Positions 1 to 10,147 of a DNA stretch of 64,000 nt are shown here, piece by piece. Within the stretch, counting starts at the first letter, position 1. Each line of letters begins with the position of its first letter. Source of the stretch: Musicola paradisiaca NCPPB 2511 (GTDB lineage: Bacteria > Pseudomonadota > Gammaproteobacteria > Enterobacterales > Enterobacteriaceae); NCBI RefSeq assembly GCF_000400505.1, contig NZ_CM001857.1:1228532-1292531 (forward strand). The letters run 5' to 3'. The notes beneath the pieces are model-generated. The model worked only from the letters and a program-made list of their open reading frames with translations, searched no databases and had not been told where the DNA came from. The position numbers and the translations under genes were made by a program.

Positions 1-130
1 TGAGATTGCGGGATTGATTAAACTTTTTTTTAAAAACTCACCAAATTATATCATCTTTGCTCGCACCGAGCAGCTTGATAGCGGTGAAATGCGGTGAAAA
101 TGTAAATAAAATGTAATTTATAGATCTATC
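1..130. other. Intergenic stretch downstream of lipB
   Basis: AT-rich stretch between the window edge and the lipB stop. It holds a short direct repeat (GCGGTGAAAT, twice around positions 81-101) and no ORF of note. In E. coli lipA lies downstream of lipB on the same strand, so this is probably the promoter/leader of the next minus-strand gene outside the window; that is inference. Confidence 0.4.
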
Positions 131-820
131 TCACTGGGAACGCGGCAAGGGTTCGCCTTGTTGTTCCCACTTCCAGTCAAGCCATTCACTGTGACGATAA
201 CCCAGCATTTGCATAAATGCCCGAACCATGACTGGCGCGATGTCCTCCGGGCGGGCTCCCGGTACCAGCGTGCTGAGTTGGGTCATTGCCATACCGGCGT
301 AACCACAAGGATTGATGCGCAGGAATGGGGACAGATCCATATCGATGTTCAATGCAAGGCCATGAAATGAGCAACCATGACGAATGCGTAGCCCCAGCGA
401 GCAGATCTTGCTCTCGTTTACATAAACGCCGGGGGCATCGGGCCGGGCATAAGCATCGACACCAACGTGTGCGAGCGTATTGATGACGGTGTTCTCAATA
501 GCCGTTACCAATGAACGAGCGCCGGTTTTACGGCGTTTAATGTCGACGAGTACGTACATAACCTGCTGCCCCGGGCCATGGTAAGTAACCTGCCCGCCGC
601 GATCGCTCTGGATTACCGGAATATCGCCGGGCATCAGGACATGTTCGGCTTTCCCGGCCTGGCCTTGCGTGAAGACGGGATGATGCTGCACCAGCCAGAT
701 TTCATCCTGGCTGCTGTCGTTACGTAATTCGGTGAAATGATGCATTGCCAGAGAGACCGGCTCGTAAGGCTGTACGCCGAGCTGACGTACAATGATCGTG
801 TCCTGTTGCAAGAGTGTCAT
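131..820 (-). CDS. lipB: Octanoyl-[acyl-carrier-protein]:protein N-octanoyltransferase LipB
   Basis: Transfers the octanoyl group from octanoyl-ACP to a lysine of lipoyl domains in 2-oxoacid dehydrogenases and the glycine cleavage H protein, the first step of lipoate synthesis in the cytoplasm. The 229-residue product carries the family signature [12 protein letters not shown] at 74-85, the catalytic lysine in SKICSLG (K138) and the acyl-thioester cysteine in PCGYAG (C172). It is about 16 residues longer than E. coli LipB, mostly at the C-terminus. It follows ybeD on the same strand across a 92-nt gap, the usual enterobacterial order. The sucA product encoded at the other end of the window belongs to a lipoylated complex. 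Identification is secure. Confidence 0.97.
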   Translation of the reverse strand: MTLLQQDTIIVRQLGVQPYEPVSLAMHHFTELRNDSSQDEIWLVQHHPVFTQGQAGKAEHVLMPGDIPVIQSDRGGQVTYHGPGQQVMYVLVDIKRRKTGARSLVTAIENTVINTLAHVGVDAYARPDAPGVYVNESKICSLGLRIRHGCSFHGLALNIDMDLSPFLRINPCGYAGMAMTQLSTLVPGARPEDIAPVMVRAFMQMLGYRHSEWLDWKWEQQGEPLPRSQ

Positions 821-912
821 CTTCAGGTTAAGGAAGAATGGGCGCCATTATAACGGTGCGACAGGGGAGCGGGTAGCGTTTTCCCCTGTCGTCCAGGTCT
901 GGCAACGGGGCA

Positions 913-1176
913 TTACAGCACGACGCGGACAATCTCAATTTTTCCCAACTCTTCGTACAGCGTCTCGACTTGCTCGATATGCGTTGCGGTAATGGTAATG
1001 GAAACGGAGTGGTAGTTACCCTTAGAGCTGGGTTTCACCTGCGGCGTGTAATCGCCTGGCGCATGACGCTGTACGACTTCCACCACCAGATCAACCAGTT
1101 CCGGTTTTGCCAGCCCCATCACTTTGTAGGTAAACGAGCATGGGAATTCGAGCAATTCGTTGAGTTTGGTTTTCAT
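913..1176 (-). CDS. ybeD: UPF0250/DUF493 family protein YbeD
   Basis: Small 87-residue cytoplasmic protein of the DUF493 family, a ferredoxin-like alpha/beta fold resembling ACT regulatory domains; its biochemical role is not established. I start it at the ATG giving [11 protein letters not shown], which matches the E. coli length, rather than the in-frame ATG seven codons upstream. It sits between dacA and lipB in the order conserved across enterobacteria. The sequence is nearly identical to E. coli YbeD, including the C-terminal [14 protein letters not shown] segment, which supports purifying selection. Family identity is clear; function is unknown. Confidence 0.93.
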   Translation of the reverse strand: MKTKLNELLEFPCSFTYKVMGLAKPELVDLVVEVVQRHAPGDYTPQVKPSSKGNYHSVSITITATHIEQVETLYEELGKIEIVRVVL

Positions 1177-1212
1177 GGTGGCTCCAGAGTCATTCATTAA
1201 TACGGAAATGCA

Positions 1213-1242
1213 AAAATTATTACTCCCGCCGTAGCGGGAGTA
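1213..1242 (-). terminator. Rho-independent terminator after dacA
   Basis: The stem TACTCCCGC (1221-1229) pairs perfectly with GCGGGAGTA (1234-1242) around a CGTA loop. Read on the minus strand it is followed by ATAATTTTTGC, a short T tract. It lies between the dacA stop and ybeD, so it probably ends the mrd-dacA transcript before ybeD. Confidence 0.75.
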
Positions 1243-1314
1243 TCAAGTATGGCTGAAATCAGCACGATCCTGAAATGAGCAACATTGGGGTGGTTGCCCT
1301 GAATTCAATAAGAA

Positions 1315-2526
1315 TCAACTGAACCAACGGTGGAACATCAGCTTGATATAGTCAAACAGGCGACCAAAGATCCCGCCTTCTTTGACATCGTTCATCACGA
1401 CCAGCGGTCGTTGTTCGATAACTTTGCCATCCAGTTGGAAATTGATCGTGCCCACTACCTGATTCTTGGCCAGCGGAGCATGCAGCTCGGTATTGTTGAG
1501 TACATAACTGGCTTTCAGGTCTTTCATGCGTCCGCGAGGAATAGTGATGTAAGCATCTTTTTCCACTCCCAGCGAGACCCTGTCGGCATTCCCGAACCAG
1601 ACGGGTTCAGACGCGAATTCTTTGTCTGCTTTCAACGGTGCTACCGTTTCGAAGAAACGGAAACCCCATGTCAGCAGTTTTTTGCTTTCCGACTCACGCC
1701 CCTTGAAAGTACGGCCGCCCAACACTGCGGAAATCAGGCGCATCTGGCCTTCGGTTGCTGAAGCCACCAGGTTATAACCGGCGGAAGCGGTGTGACCGGT
1801 TTTGATGCCATCCACGCTCAGGCTGGAATCCCACAGCAAACCATTACGGTTCATCTGACGGATATTATTGAAAGTGAACTCTTTTTCTTTATAAGTGGCA
1901 TATTCGTTCGGTACATCGCGAATCAATGCCTGGCCGATCAGCGCCATGTCGCGCGCCGAGCTATATTGGCCTTCCGCATCAAGACCGTGCACGGTCTTGA
2001 ACTGTGTATTCTGCAATCCCAATGATTTAACGTAACCGTTCATCAAACTGATGAACGCATCCTGACTGCCGGCGACATAGTCAGCCATGGCGACGCAGGC
2101 GTCATTACCGGACTGGAGAATGATGCCTTTGTTCAGCATGTGAACCGGAACACGATCACCGGGTTTAAGAAACATCAGCGAAGAACCCTGAAAGTCAGGG
2201 TTGCCGGTGGCCCAGGCGTCTTTACCGATGGTCACGATGTCATTCGGGTTGATCTTCCCTGCTTTAATGGCCTGGCCGATGACATAGCTGGTCATCATCT
2301 TGGTCAGGCTGGCCGGATTGCGGCGTACATCGGCATTTTTTTCGGCCAGGACTTTACCCGAGTTGTAATCAATCAGGATGTATGCTTCGGCATCAATATC
2401 CGGAACGGCAGGAATCATGGTTTTCAGATTAATGTCTTCGGCATGGGAAAACGCAGATACGCCGAGGACGAGCAGTGTGCCGAGCACAATACGTTTAGTA
2501 AAGCGAGACGTGATTACTCTATTCAT
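1315..2526 (-). CDS. dacA: D-alanyl-D-alanine carboxypeptidase DacA (penicillin-binding protein 5)
   Basis: Removes the terminal D-alanine from peptidoglycan pentapeptides in the periplasm, limiting cross-linking and keeping cell diameter uniform. The 403-residue product has a signal peptide ending near SHA-ED (residues 28-30), the S11 serine-protease motifs SLTK (73-76), SGN (139-141) and KTG (242-244), a beta-rich PBP5 C-terminal domain, and a terminal amphipathic helix (about [12 protein letters not shown]) that anchors it to the inner membrane. The chosen ATG gives exactly the E. coli length; an in-frame ATG seven codons upstream (2547) is possible and neither has a strong Shine-Dalgarno. 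It lies downstream of rlpA, mrdB and mrdA. Confidence 0.97.
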   Translation of the reverse strand: MNRVITSRFTKRIVLGTLLVLGVSAFSHAEDINLKTMIPAVPDIDAEAYILIDYNSGKVLAEKNADVRRNPASLTKMMTSYVIGQAIKAGKINPNDIVTIGKDAWATGNPDFQGSSLMFLKPGDRVPVHMLNKGIILQSGNDACVAMADYVAGSQDAFISLMNGYVKSLGLQNTQFKTVHGLDAEGQYSSARDMALIGQALIRDVPNEYATYKEKEFTFNNIRQMNRNGLLWDSSLSVDGIKTGHTASAGYNLVASATEGQMRLISAVLGGRTFKGRESESKKLLTWGFRFFETVAPLKADKEFASEPVWFGNADRVSLGVEKDAYITIPRGRMKDLKASYVLNNTELHAPLAKNQVVGTINFQLDGKVIEQRPLVVMNDVKEGGIFGRLFDYIKLMFHRWFS

Positions 2527-2702
2527 GATTGGAACAACAACATCCATGGGTATAAGTTAAAAAACGAGCCACACTATAGCAGATGAAAATCGGGGCGGCA
2601 CCAGCCAATACGTTACGTGATTTTGCCATTTTTCATTAGTGACGCCGTTATTTCCGGTTCATCTGAAAGAGGGAGGTTATCCCTCTTCGCCAGACTGACT
2701 AT

Positions 2703-3869
2703 CTACTGGGCACTTGACGCCACAGTGACAAAAGAGGGTTGCTGTGCTTCGGTCGATAGCCGTTGTTGCAGTTCAACGGCCTGTTGACGGCTCGGGAAAG
2801 GGCCAAGCTGGATGCGGTACAGTCCGTTGTTGAACGTCGCTTTGCCCGGAACGCGGAAACGTTCGCGCAGGCTATTCAGCCAGGTTTGCGCCCGTTGTTG
2901 ATCGCTGAGTGCGCCCACCTGTACGACAAAATTGCCGCTACCCGCCGAGACTGGCGCGCTTGACGCCCCAGAACGTGGCGCGGTTGCTATTGGCGCTGCG
3001 TTGGAAACCGACGCTGTGGCGCCGGCAGGACTCACAGCTGGGGCGGACTCGGATCCTTCCAGTACCCCGCTGCGCAACGGTTGTGGGGATTTCAGAAAAC
3101 CACCGCCACGACTGCCGCTGACAGATACCGGAATGTTCCCTGATGACGGAATCGTACTTGTGTCGACGGATGTGCTGTTTTGGGCGGTAGGCGTCAACGT
3201 GGCGTTACTTATCGGGCGGACGGCGGCTTCCGGCGTAGTGGTGGAAAGCGTCGGTGTTCCCAAACTACTGGTACCCAGATCCGGGCGCGACGGCAGCGCA
3301 AAACTCTGTCGGGCAACGCGAGTGCCTACAGTACCGGGGCCGGACAATGTGCCGTCAGGCGCCACGCTGATGAAATCGACTTTTACTTTAGTGTTGTTGG
3401 AAAGGTTGAGTCGATCGGCCGCCGCCCGCGTCAAATCGATGATGCGGCCTGGAGTATAAGGCCCGCGATCGTTAACACGCACCACCAGACGGCGCCCATT
3501 GCTCAGGTTGGTCACTCGGACATAACTGGGAATAGGGAGCGTAGGATGGGCAGCGGCAAAGGCATTGGGATTGAACTCTTCGCCAATGGCGGTGCGCGTG
3601 CCGGCTGATCCGCGGTTCTGCCAGGAGGCAAATCCCGCTTCACTGAAATTTTCCGGGTTTTTTACAATGCGATATTTTTTGTCGTTAACGGTGTAATCCT
3701 GCAGGCTGGCCGGATTATAGGGTTCGTAACGGGGTTCGACGCCGGGAATTTCTTCGACCGGACCGCTGTATGCCGTCTGGGACGCCGGCGTTTGCGATTG
3801 TTGATCTGTCGACGTACAACCCGCCAGTACCAGGCTGAGCGCCCCCATCCAAAGCCAATCCTTACGCAT
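2703..3869 (-). CDS. rlpA: Endolytic peptidoglycan transglycosylase / septal-ring lipoprotein RlpA
   Basis: Outer-membrane lipoprotein that binds denuded glycan strands at the division site; in some species it is a lytic transglycosylase, whereas E. coli RlpA appears inactive. The 388-residue product has a lipobox ending LAGC (C18), a double-psi beta-barrel domain at roughly 75-170 containing RVNDRGPYTPGRIIDLTRAA, a long Ser/Thr/Ala/Pro-rich linker (about 180-310), and a SPOR domain at about 312-385 (starts GNFVVQVGAL). A GAGGTG Shine-Dalgarno precedes the ATG. It lies nine bases upstream of mrdB in transcript terms and belongs to the mrdAB-rlpA-dacA cell-wall cluster. Confidence 0.95.
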   Translation of the reverse strand: MRKDWLWMGALSLVLAGCTSTDQQSQTPASQTAYSGPVEEIPGVEPRYEPYNPASLQDYTVNDKKYRIVKNPENFSEAGFASWQNRGSAGTRTAIGEEFNPNAFAAAHPTLPIPSYVRVTNLSNGRRLVVRVNDRGPYTPGRIIDLTRAAADRLNLSNNTKVKVDFISVAPDGTLSGPGTVGTRVARQSFALPSRPDLGTSSLGTPTLSTTTPEAAVRPISNATLTPTAQNSTSVDTSTIPSSGNIPVSVSGSRGGGFLKSPQPLRSGVLEGSESAPAVSPAGATASVSNAAPIATAPRSGASSAPVSAGSGNFVVQVGALSDQQRAQTWLNSLRERFRVPGKATFNNGLYRIQLGPFPSRQQAVELQQRLSTEAQQPSFVTVASSAQ

Positions 3870-3878
3870 TGCCCACCT

Positions 3879-4991
3879 CTATAGATTTTTGGATAACATT
3901 TTGCGGTGCGTATGTATCGACATCACGATACCGAACCCCGCCATCAGCACAACCAGCGCCGATCCCCCGTAGCTGACCAACGGCAGCGGCACCCCAACCA
4001 CCGGCAGAATACCACTGACCATACCGATGTTAACGAAAACATAGACGAAAAAGATCAACATCAGGCCGCCCACCATCACGCGCCCAAACGACGTCTGGGC
4101 GTTGGCGGCGATCACCAGGCCGCGCATGATCAGAAACAGATACAGTGCCAACAGGATCAGAACGCCGATGAGCCCCAGCTCTTCGGCTAGCACGGCGAAG
4201 ATGAAATCGGTGTGGCGTTCCGGCAGAAATTCCAGCTGCGATTGCGTGCCCTGTAACCAGCCCTTACCTGATAGCCCACCGGAACCGATGGCAATTTTGG
4301 ACTGAATGATGTGATAGCCGGCACCGAGCGGATCGGTTTCAGGGTCAAGTAGCATGATCACTCGATTACGCTGGTAATCGTGCATCAGGAAGAACCAGAG
4401 GATCGGGATGAATGCGGCCAGCAACAGGGCGGCGATGATAATCAACCGCCAGCTCATTCCCGCCAGGAACAGCACGAACAGGCCGGAGGCGCATATCAGC
4501 ACCGCCGTACCCAGATCCGGCTGCGCAGCCACCAGCAGGGTAGGAACGAACGTCATCGCCAGTGCAATGGCGGTATTTTTCAACGAAGGCGGACACATAT
4601 CGCGGTTGATGTAGCGCGCAACCATCAAGGGGACCGCAATCTTGGCGATTTCCGACGGCTGGAAGCGCAGTATGCCCAGATCCAACCAGCGTTGGGCGCC
4701 TTTACTGATCTGGCCGAAGATATCCACCATCATCAACAGAACAATACACACCACATACAGGTATGGTGCCCAGCCCTCGTAGACTCTGGGGGGGATCTGA
4801 GCCATGCCGATCATCACCACCAGCCCCAGCAGGCACTGGATAACCTTGCGTTCCATCATCCCGACGTCCTGACCGCTGGCGCTCCACATCACGAATACGC
4901 TGTAGCCCAGCAACGCCAGAACACAGAGGAGTAGCGGCAGGTCGATGTGGATTTTGGTCCAGATAGACTTTTTTTGTTGGCTGTCTGTCAT
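3879..4991 (-). CDS. mrdB: Rod-shape peptidoglycan polymerase RodA
   Basis: SEDS-family glycosyltransferase that polymerises lipid II into glycan strands in the elongasome, working with the transpeptidase PBP2 (MrdA) encoded just upstream. The 370-residue protein is almost entirely hydrophobic with about ten membrane segments. It carries SEDS motifs including AQPDLGTA near residue 160 and the C-terminal [13 protein letters not shown], and ends in a short basic tail. Length matches E. coli RodA (370). Start follows a GAGAT sequence eight bases after the mrdA stop, so translational coupling with mrdA is likely. Confidence 0.97.
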   Translation of the reverse strand: MTDSQQKKSIWTKIHIDLPLLLCVLALLGYSVFVMWSASGQDVGMMERKVIQCLLGLVVMIGMAQIPPRVYEGWAPYLYVVCIVLLMMVDIFGQISKGAQRWLDLGILRFQPSEIAKIAVPLMVARYINRDMCPPSLKNTAIALAMTFVPTLLVAAQPDLGTAVLICASGLFVLFLAGMSWRLIIIAALLLAAFIPILWFFLMHDYQRNRVIMLLDPETDPLGAGYHIIQSKIAIGSGGLSGKGWLQGTQSQLEFLPERHTDFIFAVLAEELGLIGVLILLALYLFLIMRGLVIAANAQTSFGRVMVGGLMLIFFVYVFVNIGMVSGILPVVGVPLPLVSYGGSALVVLMAGFGIVMSIHTHRKMLSKNL

Positions 4992-4999
4992 GGCGATCT

Positions 5000-6904
5000 C
5001 TACTCTGTTTCACTACCCGGCGGCGTCGGCGCAGACACCGGCAGGCTGGTATTGTTGTCACCCAACATGATGTGGTCGAGTATCTGGCGGACAATCGTCC
5101 CTACCGCCGGCCCGGCGCCGCCGTTTTCCAGAATGATCGACATTGCCACTCTTGGGTTGTTATACGGTGCGAAGGCGGTCATCAGTTTGTGGTCGCGCAG
5201 GCGTTCCGCAATCCGGTTGGCGTTATAGGTTTCGTTTTCCTTCAGGCCGAAGACCTGCGCGGTACCGGATTTGGCTGCAATCTTGTAGGGAGCATCGGCA
5301 AAACTCTTGTGCGCCGTACCGTTTGGACGGTTGGCGACGCCGTACATTCCGTCTTTTACGATCTCCCAGTAGCCGGAGCGAATATCGCCAATTTGGCGAT
5401 GCTCTGGCTGACGATAAGGCACCATGGTGCCATTCTCCTGTATCCCGCTCATTAAGTGGGGCGTTTTTACCTGGCCATCGTTGATAAGCGTAGTAAGCGC
5501 TTTCAGCATCTGAATGGGGGTGGCGGTCCAGTAACCCTGGCCAATGCCGACGGGGATAGTATCTCCCTGATACCAGGGTTTTTTATAACGCCGCATTTTC
5601 CAGTCGCGGGTCGGCATAATACCGGCACGCTCTTCAGACAAATCAATACCTGTCGACTGGCCGTAGCCGAACTTGCTCATCCACTCCGACAGCCGGTCGA
5701 TACCCATATCGTAAGCCACCTGATAAAAGTAGGTATCAGCGGATTCCTCCAGCGCTTTGGTCAGGTTAAGGCGCCCATGCCCCCATTTTTTCCAGTCGCG
5801 GAACCGTTTTTCCGAACCGGGCAACTGCCACCAACCGGGATCAAACAACGAGGTATAGGGCGTGATAACGCCGGCGCTCAGCGCGGAAACGGCGATATAG
5901 GGTTTTACCGTGGATGCGGGCGGATAAATCCCTTGTGTCGTGCGGTTGATCAGCGGTCGGTTCGCATCGTTGAGCAATGCGCGGTAATCTTTGCCGGAAA
6001 TACCGTCCACGAAGGGGTTAGGGTCATAGCTGGGCATGGAAACCATCGCCAAAATGCTGGCGTCGCGTGGATCCGCTACCACGACAGCGGCGCGGCTGCC
6101 TTCAAGCAATTTTTCAATGTAGAGCTGGAGGTTGAGATCCAACGTCAAATAGATGTCTTTGCCCGCCTGCGGAGGTTGTTCGTGTAACTGGCGAATAACG
6201 CGGCCACGGTTGTTGACTTCAACCTCTTCATAACCGGGCTTGCCGTGCAGAATGTCTTCGTAATAACGCTCGATACCCAGTTTGCCGATGTCATGGGTGG
6301 CGGCGTAGTCGGCAAGTTTATCGTCCTTGTCCAGCCGTTCGAGATCTTTATCGTTGATTTTCGAGACATAGCCGATGACGTGGGTCAGCGCGGATCCATA
6401 GGGGTAATAACGCCGTTGATAGCCTTTTACCTCGATACCGGGAAATCGGTATTGGTTGACGGCAAATCGGGCGACTTCCACTTCGGTCAGACCGGTCTTG
6501 ATGGGAATCGAGGTGAAACGGCGGGAACGTTTGCGTTCTTTTCTAAAGTTGTCCAGATCTTCATCGGTAAGATCGAGAATGGGTTTCAGTTCCTGCAGTG
6601 TGGCTTCCAGGTTGTTGACTTTTTCCGGGATCAGTTCCAGTTGATAGATGGTGCGGTTGAGCGCCAGCGGAATACCGTTGCGATCGTAGATAATGCCGCG
6701 GCTGGGTGCGATCGGCACCAGTTTGATGCGGTTTTCATTCGAACGGGTGCGGTAATCGTCGAAACGTAATATCTGCAGATGATAGAGATTGGCGACCAGG
6801 ATGCCGGAAAGCAACAAAATGCCGAGGAATGCCACCAGTGCCCGACGCACAAATAGCGCAGCCTCAGCCGTATAGTCACGAAAGGGTTTACGTTCTATGT
6901 TCAT
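5000..6904 (-). CDS. mrdA: Peptidoglycan DD-transpeptidase PBP2 (MrdA)
   Basis: Class B penicillin-binding protein that cross-links lateral-wall peptidoglycan in the elongasome with RodA; the target of mecillinam. The 634-residue product has a cytoplasmic N-terminus, one membrane anchor at about 22-42, a pedestal/dimerisation domain, and a transpeptidase domain with STVK (active serine S331), SAD (388-390) and KSGT (545-548). Length is close to the E. coli protein (633). It lies 37 bases downstream of rlmH and 8 bases upstream of mrdB, the standard rlmH-mrdA-mrdB-rlpA order. Confidence 0.98.
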   Translation of the reverse strand: MNIERKPFRDYTAEAALFVRRALVAFLGILLLSGILVANLYHLQILRFDDYRTRSNENRIKLVPIAPSRGIIYDRNGIPLALNRTIYQLELIPEKVNNLEATLQELKPILDLTDEDLDNFRKERKRSRRFTSIPIKTGLTEVEVARFAVNQYRFPGIEVKGYQRRYYPYGSALTHVIGYVSKINDKDLERLDKDDKLADYAATHDIGKLGIERYYEDILHGKPGYEEVEVNNRGRVIRQLHEQPPQAGKDIYLTLDLNLQLYIEKLLEGSRAAVVVADPRDASILAMVSMPSYDPNPFVDGISGKDYRALLNDANRPLINRTTQGIYPPASTVKPYIAVSALSAGVITPYTSLFDPGWWQLPGSEKRFRDWKKWGHGRLNLTKALEESADTYFYQVAYDMGIDRLSEWMSKFGYGQSTGIDLSEERAGIMPTRDWKMRRYKKPWYQGDTIPVGIGQGYWTATPIQMLKALTTLINDGQVKTPHLMSGIQENGTMVPYRQPEHRQIGDIRSGYWEIVKDGMYGVANRPNGTAHKSFADAPYKIAAKSGTAQVFGLKENETYNANRIAERLRDHKLMTAFAPYNNPRVAMSIILENGGAGPAVGTIVRQILDHIMLGDNNTSLPVSAPTPPGSETE

Positions 6905-6941
6905 CCAGCGATTGTTACTTCACGTGATTCATCGTATCGCC

Positions 6942-7412
6942 TTACTCCCGGTGGTAAGGATGATTTGTGGTAATGCTCCAGGCGCGGTACAAGCTTTCCG
7001 CCACCAGAACCCGCACCAGCGGATGCGGCAATGTCAACGGCGATAGCGACCAGCTCTGTTCCGCCGCTGCTTTGCACTGTGGTGCAAGACCTTCGGGGCC
7101 GCCAATCAGCAGACTGACATCCCGACCATCCTGTTTCCAGCGTTCCAGTTGGGTTGCCAGTTGCGGCGTTTCCCAGGGCGTACCGGGAATATCCAGCGTC
7201 ACGATACGATTCCCCTTGCCCACGGCTGCCAGCATTTGCTCGCCTTCACGTTCCAGTATTCGCTTGATGTCGGCGTTCTTTCCCCGTTTTCCCGCCGGAA
7301 CCTCTACCAGCTCCAACGGCATGTCTTTGGGGAAACGACGCAGATAATCGGTAAAACCGGTCTGTACCCAGTCAGGCATTCTGGTGCCGACAGCAACCAG
7401 TTGCAGTTTCAT
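6942..7412 (-). CDS. rlmH: 23S rRNA (pseudouridine1915-N3)-methyltransferase RlmH
   Basis: SPOUT-class methyltransferase that methylates N3 of pseudouridine 1915 in helix 69 of 23S rRNA on assembled 70S ribosomes. The 156-residue product starts [13 protein letters not shown], shows the SAM-binding knot motif IGGPEGL at 103-109, and ends in the conserved [15 protein letters not shown] tail. I chose the ATG that gives the family length; the longer reading frame upstream overlaps rsfS. One base separates it from the rsfS stop, so the two ribosome-associated proteins are very probably co-translated. Confidence 0.97.
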   Translation of the reverse strand: MKLQLVAVGTRMPDWVQTGFTDYLRRFPKDMPLELVEVPAGKRGKNADIKRILEREGEQMLAAVGKGNRIVTLDIPGTPWETPQLATQLERWKQDGRDVSLLIGGPEGLAPQCKAAAEQSWSLSPLTLPHPLVRVLVAESLYRAWSITTNHPYHRE

Positions 7413-7413
7413 G

Positions 7414-7731
7414 TCAGCCCCAGAGTTTTTCCAGCTCATACAGGTGGCGGCTGTCTTCCTGCATGACATGGACGATCACATCGCCCAAATCGACCACAAC
7501 CCAGTCGGCGTCATTAGCGCCTTCTACGCCCAGCGGTATCAGACCGGCGGCGCGCGATTCTTGTACTACGTGGTCGGCAATCGACATCACATGGCGGCTG
7601 GATGTTCCGGTGCAGATAATCATACAGTCAGTGATACTGGATTTGCCCTTTACGTCGAGAGCGACGATATCCTGACCTTTTAAATCGTCAATTTTATCAA
7701 TCACGAAGTCTTGGAGTGCTTGGCCTTGCAA
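7414..7731 (-). CDS. rsfS: Ribosomal silencing factor RsfS (TTG start)
   Basis: Binds ribosomal protein L14 and blocks joining of the 30S and 50S subunits, lowering translation in stationary phase or starvation. The 105-residue product beginning (TTG)[14 protein letters not shown] matches the E. coli protein in length and sequence. No ATG lies in the right place: the TTG at 7731-7729 is preceded by a purine-rich AAGGGGGGAA, so initiation at TTG is the best reading, and the longer frame starting at 7917 would overlap nadD. In E. coli cobC lies between nadD and rsfS; here only a 160-nt gap is present. Confidence 0.93.
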   Translation of the reverse strand: MQGQALQDFVIDKIDDLKGQDIVALDVKGKSSITDCMIICTGTSSRHVMSIADHVVQESRAAGLIPLGVEGANDADWVVVDLGDVIVHVMQEDSRHLYELEKLWG

Positions 7732-7891
7732 AGGTTCCCCCCTTGGGTGCTGCTGAATAGACCGGTTGAAACCGGTTGGCTGACGGTAATCAGGGCGTAT
7801 GTCGTGACGGCGGTGCCGTTTGCTTTGCCTGGCGCCTGAAACCAGCGGCGGAGTATACCATGCACTGATAGTGAGTGGTACAAAGCCGTCG

Positions 7892-8551
7892 CTATCGGTA
7901 AAGACGGTGTGTGTCAATATAATTCAGTACGGCTGTGGGCAGCAGATCCTGGCAGTCGATCCCCTGCTGGCGCCGCTGGCGGATTTCGGTGGCCGAAATC
8001 GGCAACAACGGCGTGTTGGCCAGATAAATCAGCCCGTTGCTCTGCTGGTGCAGCCGGGAAACATCAGCGCAGAGGTGATAGGCCAGCCAGTGTTCCAACT
8101 CGGGGGTGTCCATTTGCTGGCGATAGCCCGGCCGGGCACAGACCAGTAAATGACAGCAATTCAGCAGATCCTGCCAGCGATGCCAACGGTGGAGTGTGAG
8201 CAGTGAGTCTTGCCCGATAATAAACGCCAGTGGAACCTGCCATCCTTTTTCTGCCCGCAGCATTTCCAGCGTGTCGATGGTATAGGACGGCAGGGTGCGA
8301 TGTAGCTCGCGGTCATCCACCCGAAACAACGGATTATCTTGCACGGCCAGTTCGGCCATCCGTTTTCTTTGTGCCGGGCTGGCTTCCGGCTGTTCCCGGT
8401 GGGGCGGAACATTGTTCGGCAATAATACGATTTGATGCAGCCCAATCTCCTGGGCGAGCGCCGTTACCGGGCGCAAATGCCCGTAGTGAATGGGATCAAA
8501 CGTGCCGCCGAAATAGGCGATCATCGGCTCTGAAGAAGGGGGGATCGACAA
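7892..8551 (-). CDS. nadD: Nicotinate-nucleotide adenylyltransferase NadD
   Basis: Adenylates nicotinic acid mononucleotide to deamido-NAD, a step common to de novo and salvage NAD synthesis. The 219-residue protein has the nucleotidyltransferase signature [11 protein letters not shown] (15-25, including the HxGH-type loop), a conserved FIIGQDSL segment near 113-120, and the C-terminal ISATEIRQR motif. It overlaps nothing and lies four bases after the holA stop, in the conserved lptE-holA-nadD order. Confidence 0.97.
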   Translation of the reverse strand: MSIPPSSEPMIAYFGGTFDPIHYGHLRPVTALAQEIGLHQIVLLPNNVPPHREQPEASPAQRKRMAELAVQDNPLFRVDDRELHRTLPSYTIDTLEMLRAEKGWQVPLAFIIGQDSLLTLHRWHRWQDLLNCCHLLVCARPGYRQQMDTPELEHWLAYHLCADVSRLHQQSNGLIYLANTPLLPISATEIRQRRQQGIDCQDLLPTAVLNYIDTHRLYR

Positions 8552-8555
8552 CTCA

Positions 8556-9587
8556 TTACACCTCTAGCAGGCTATCGGGCAGCGCTTTGCCGCAAAGCAC
8601 CATCGTCAGTGTTTCCAGTTCTGCCCACACCGGCTGACCATAGTTCTGTTTCAGCGTGACTTCCAACTGTGCCAACAACGTCACTGCCTGCTGTAATTGC
8701 TGGAGCGACAGACGCTGTAACGCTTGAGTGATCAGGTTCCGGCGGTTCTGCCATACCTTGTGTCGGTCAAACAGCGTGCGCAGCGGCACGGTTGCCATCT
8801 GTCTTTTCAACTGTAGCAGCAGCAACAGTTCGCGCTGCACGGTGCGCAGCAGAATAACCGGTTCGCCGTCTTCTAACCGCAGTTGGTGAAGAATGTGCCA
8901 GGCGCGTTTGCTTTTCCCTGCCAGCAGCGCGTCGACCCAGTGGAACGGTGTAAAGTGGGCGGCATCGTTTACCGCCTGTTCCACGCGAGGCAGTGTCAGT
9001 TTTCCATCCGGATAAAGCAGCGTCAGCCGCTCCAGCGCCTGCACCAACGCCAGCAGGTTGCCTTCGTAGCAATAGCAGATGAGCTGACCGGCCGCGTCAT
9101 CCAGTTCCAGCTTCATGGTTTTGGCTCGCTGTGCGACCCAGCGGGGGAGGTGTTCCTGCTCGGGAGACAAGCAGGGGACGTAAACGCCCTGTTCGGCGAG
9201 TGTCTTGAACCAGGCGCTATTTTCCTGGGCTTTGGAGAGCTTATTGCCTCGGATTATCAACAGAATATCCGGGTGTAGCAGACCGGCGAGCTTAATCAAT
9301 TGCTCGCTCATAGCGGCTGTCGGGCCTGCATCGGGGAGATTCAACAACAGCGTCTGACGTGACGCGAATAAGCTGAGTGCCTGGCAGGTGGAAAAGACCG
9401 CATCCCAGTCGGTAGCGTTATCCAACACAAAACTGAAATGCTCCAGAAACTCCTGCTGTTGGGCGGCGGCCCGGATCTGATCCTGGCTTTCCTGCAACAG
9501 TAGCGGTTCGTTACCGCACAACAAATAACAACCGCGCAACCCCTCACGGAGCTGCGCGGCAAGTTGCTCAGGATAGAGACGAATCAT
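8556..9587 (-). CDS. holA: DNA polymerase III subunit delta (HolA)
   Basis: The delta subunit of the clamp loader that opens the beta sliding clamp for loading onto primed DNA. The 343-residue product starts [30 protein letters not shown], typical of the family, and has the AAA+-like fold without a working Walker A motif, as expected for delta, followed by the helical collar region. Its start overlaps the end of lptE by four bases (ATGA arrangement), so the two are translationally coupled as in E. coli. Confidence 0.96.
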   Translation of the reverse strand: MIRLYPEQLAAQLREGLRGCYLLCGNEPLLLQESQDQIRAAAQQQEFLEHFSFVLDNATDWDAVFSTCQALSLFASRQTLLLNLPDAGPTAAMSEQLIKLAGLLHPDILLIIRGNKLSKAQENSAWFKTLAEQGVYVPCLSPEQEHLPRWVAQRAKTMKLELDDAAGQLICYCYEGNLLALVQALERLTLLYPDGKLTLPRVEQAVNDAAHFTPFHWVDALLAGKSKRAWHILHQLRLEDGEPVILLRTVQRELLLLLQLKRQMATVPLRTLFDRHKVWQNRRNLITQALQRLSLQQLQQAVTLLAQLEVTLKQNYGQPVWAELETLTMVLCGKALPDSLLEV

Positions 9588-10132
9588 GGTGCTTTGGGGG
9601 CGGCTGCCGTCGATTTATTCGCGAGTTTCGCATCCTGCCTTCCCTTGATGGAAGAGAGTTTGCGAACCAACTGTTGGGCAGCCTGATCGCGCATTTCCTG
9701 AATCACGATATCCTGCTCTGAATCTTTAGCCAGCGCGGCCAGCGGGTTGTCAAAGAAGGTGCGGAAAATCGTGACGTTGATGGGGTAAATGTCATCTCCC
9801 GGCATTAGCACCTGCATTTTCAACTCAAGGATAAACTGGTATTCAGCCGCCTTGCCATCCTGGAAAACGGACACCGCATTACGAGTGAGTGTTTCTCCCA
9901 TATAGCGTAGCGACGGAATATCCTGCCGTTTGCTGTTTTCAACAATGGTGACATTGTTGAGGCGGAGTTGTTCACGAATAGCCCGTGTTATCGGGCCGTT
10001 CGGGTCGCCGCTATCCAGAATCAGCGTTTGCAACTGCGGCGGCACCTGGGTGGTGCCGCGCAGATGAAAACCGCATCCGGCGGTGATCAACACCGCCAGC
10101 CCCAGTAACAGCGTCAAAAGAGGGTTTCGCAC
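9584..10132 (-). CDS. lptE: LPS-assembly lipoprotein LptE (GTG start)
   Basis: Outer-membrane lipoprotein that plugs the LptD barrel and completes the machine inserting lipopolysaccharide into the outer leaflet. The 182-residue product has a signal peptide with lipobox LITAGC (C20), followed by [14 protein letters not shown] and the conserved [10 protein letters not shown] segment. Initiation is at GTG (10132-10130), four bases after an AGGAGG Shine-Dalgarno. It lies 15 bases downstream of leuS. The C-terminal alanine/lysine tail is less conserved than the rest. Confidence 0.95.
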   Translation of the reverse strand: MRNPLLTLLLGLAVLITAGCGFHLRGTTQVPPQLQTLILDSGDPNGPITRAIREQLRLNNVTIVENSKRQDIPSLRYMGETLTRNAVSVFQDGKAAEYQFILELKMQVLMPGDDIYPINVTIFRTFFDNPLAALAKDSEQDIVIQEMRDQAAQQLVRKLSSIKGRQDAKLANKSTAAAPKAP

Positions 10133-10147
10133 ATAGCCTCCTTGGCG

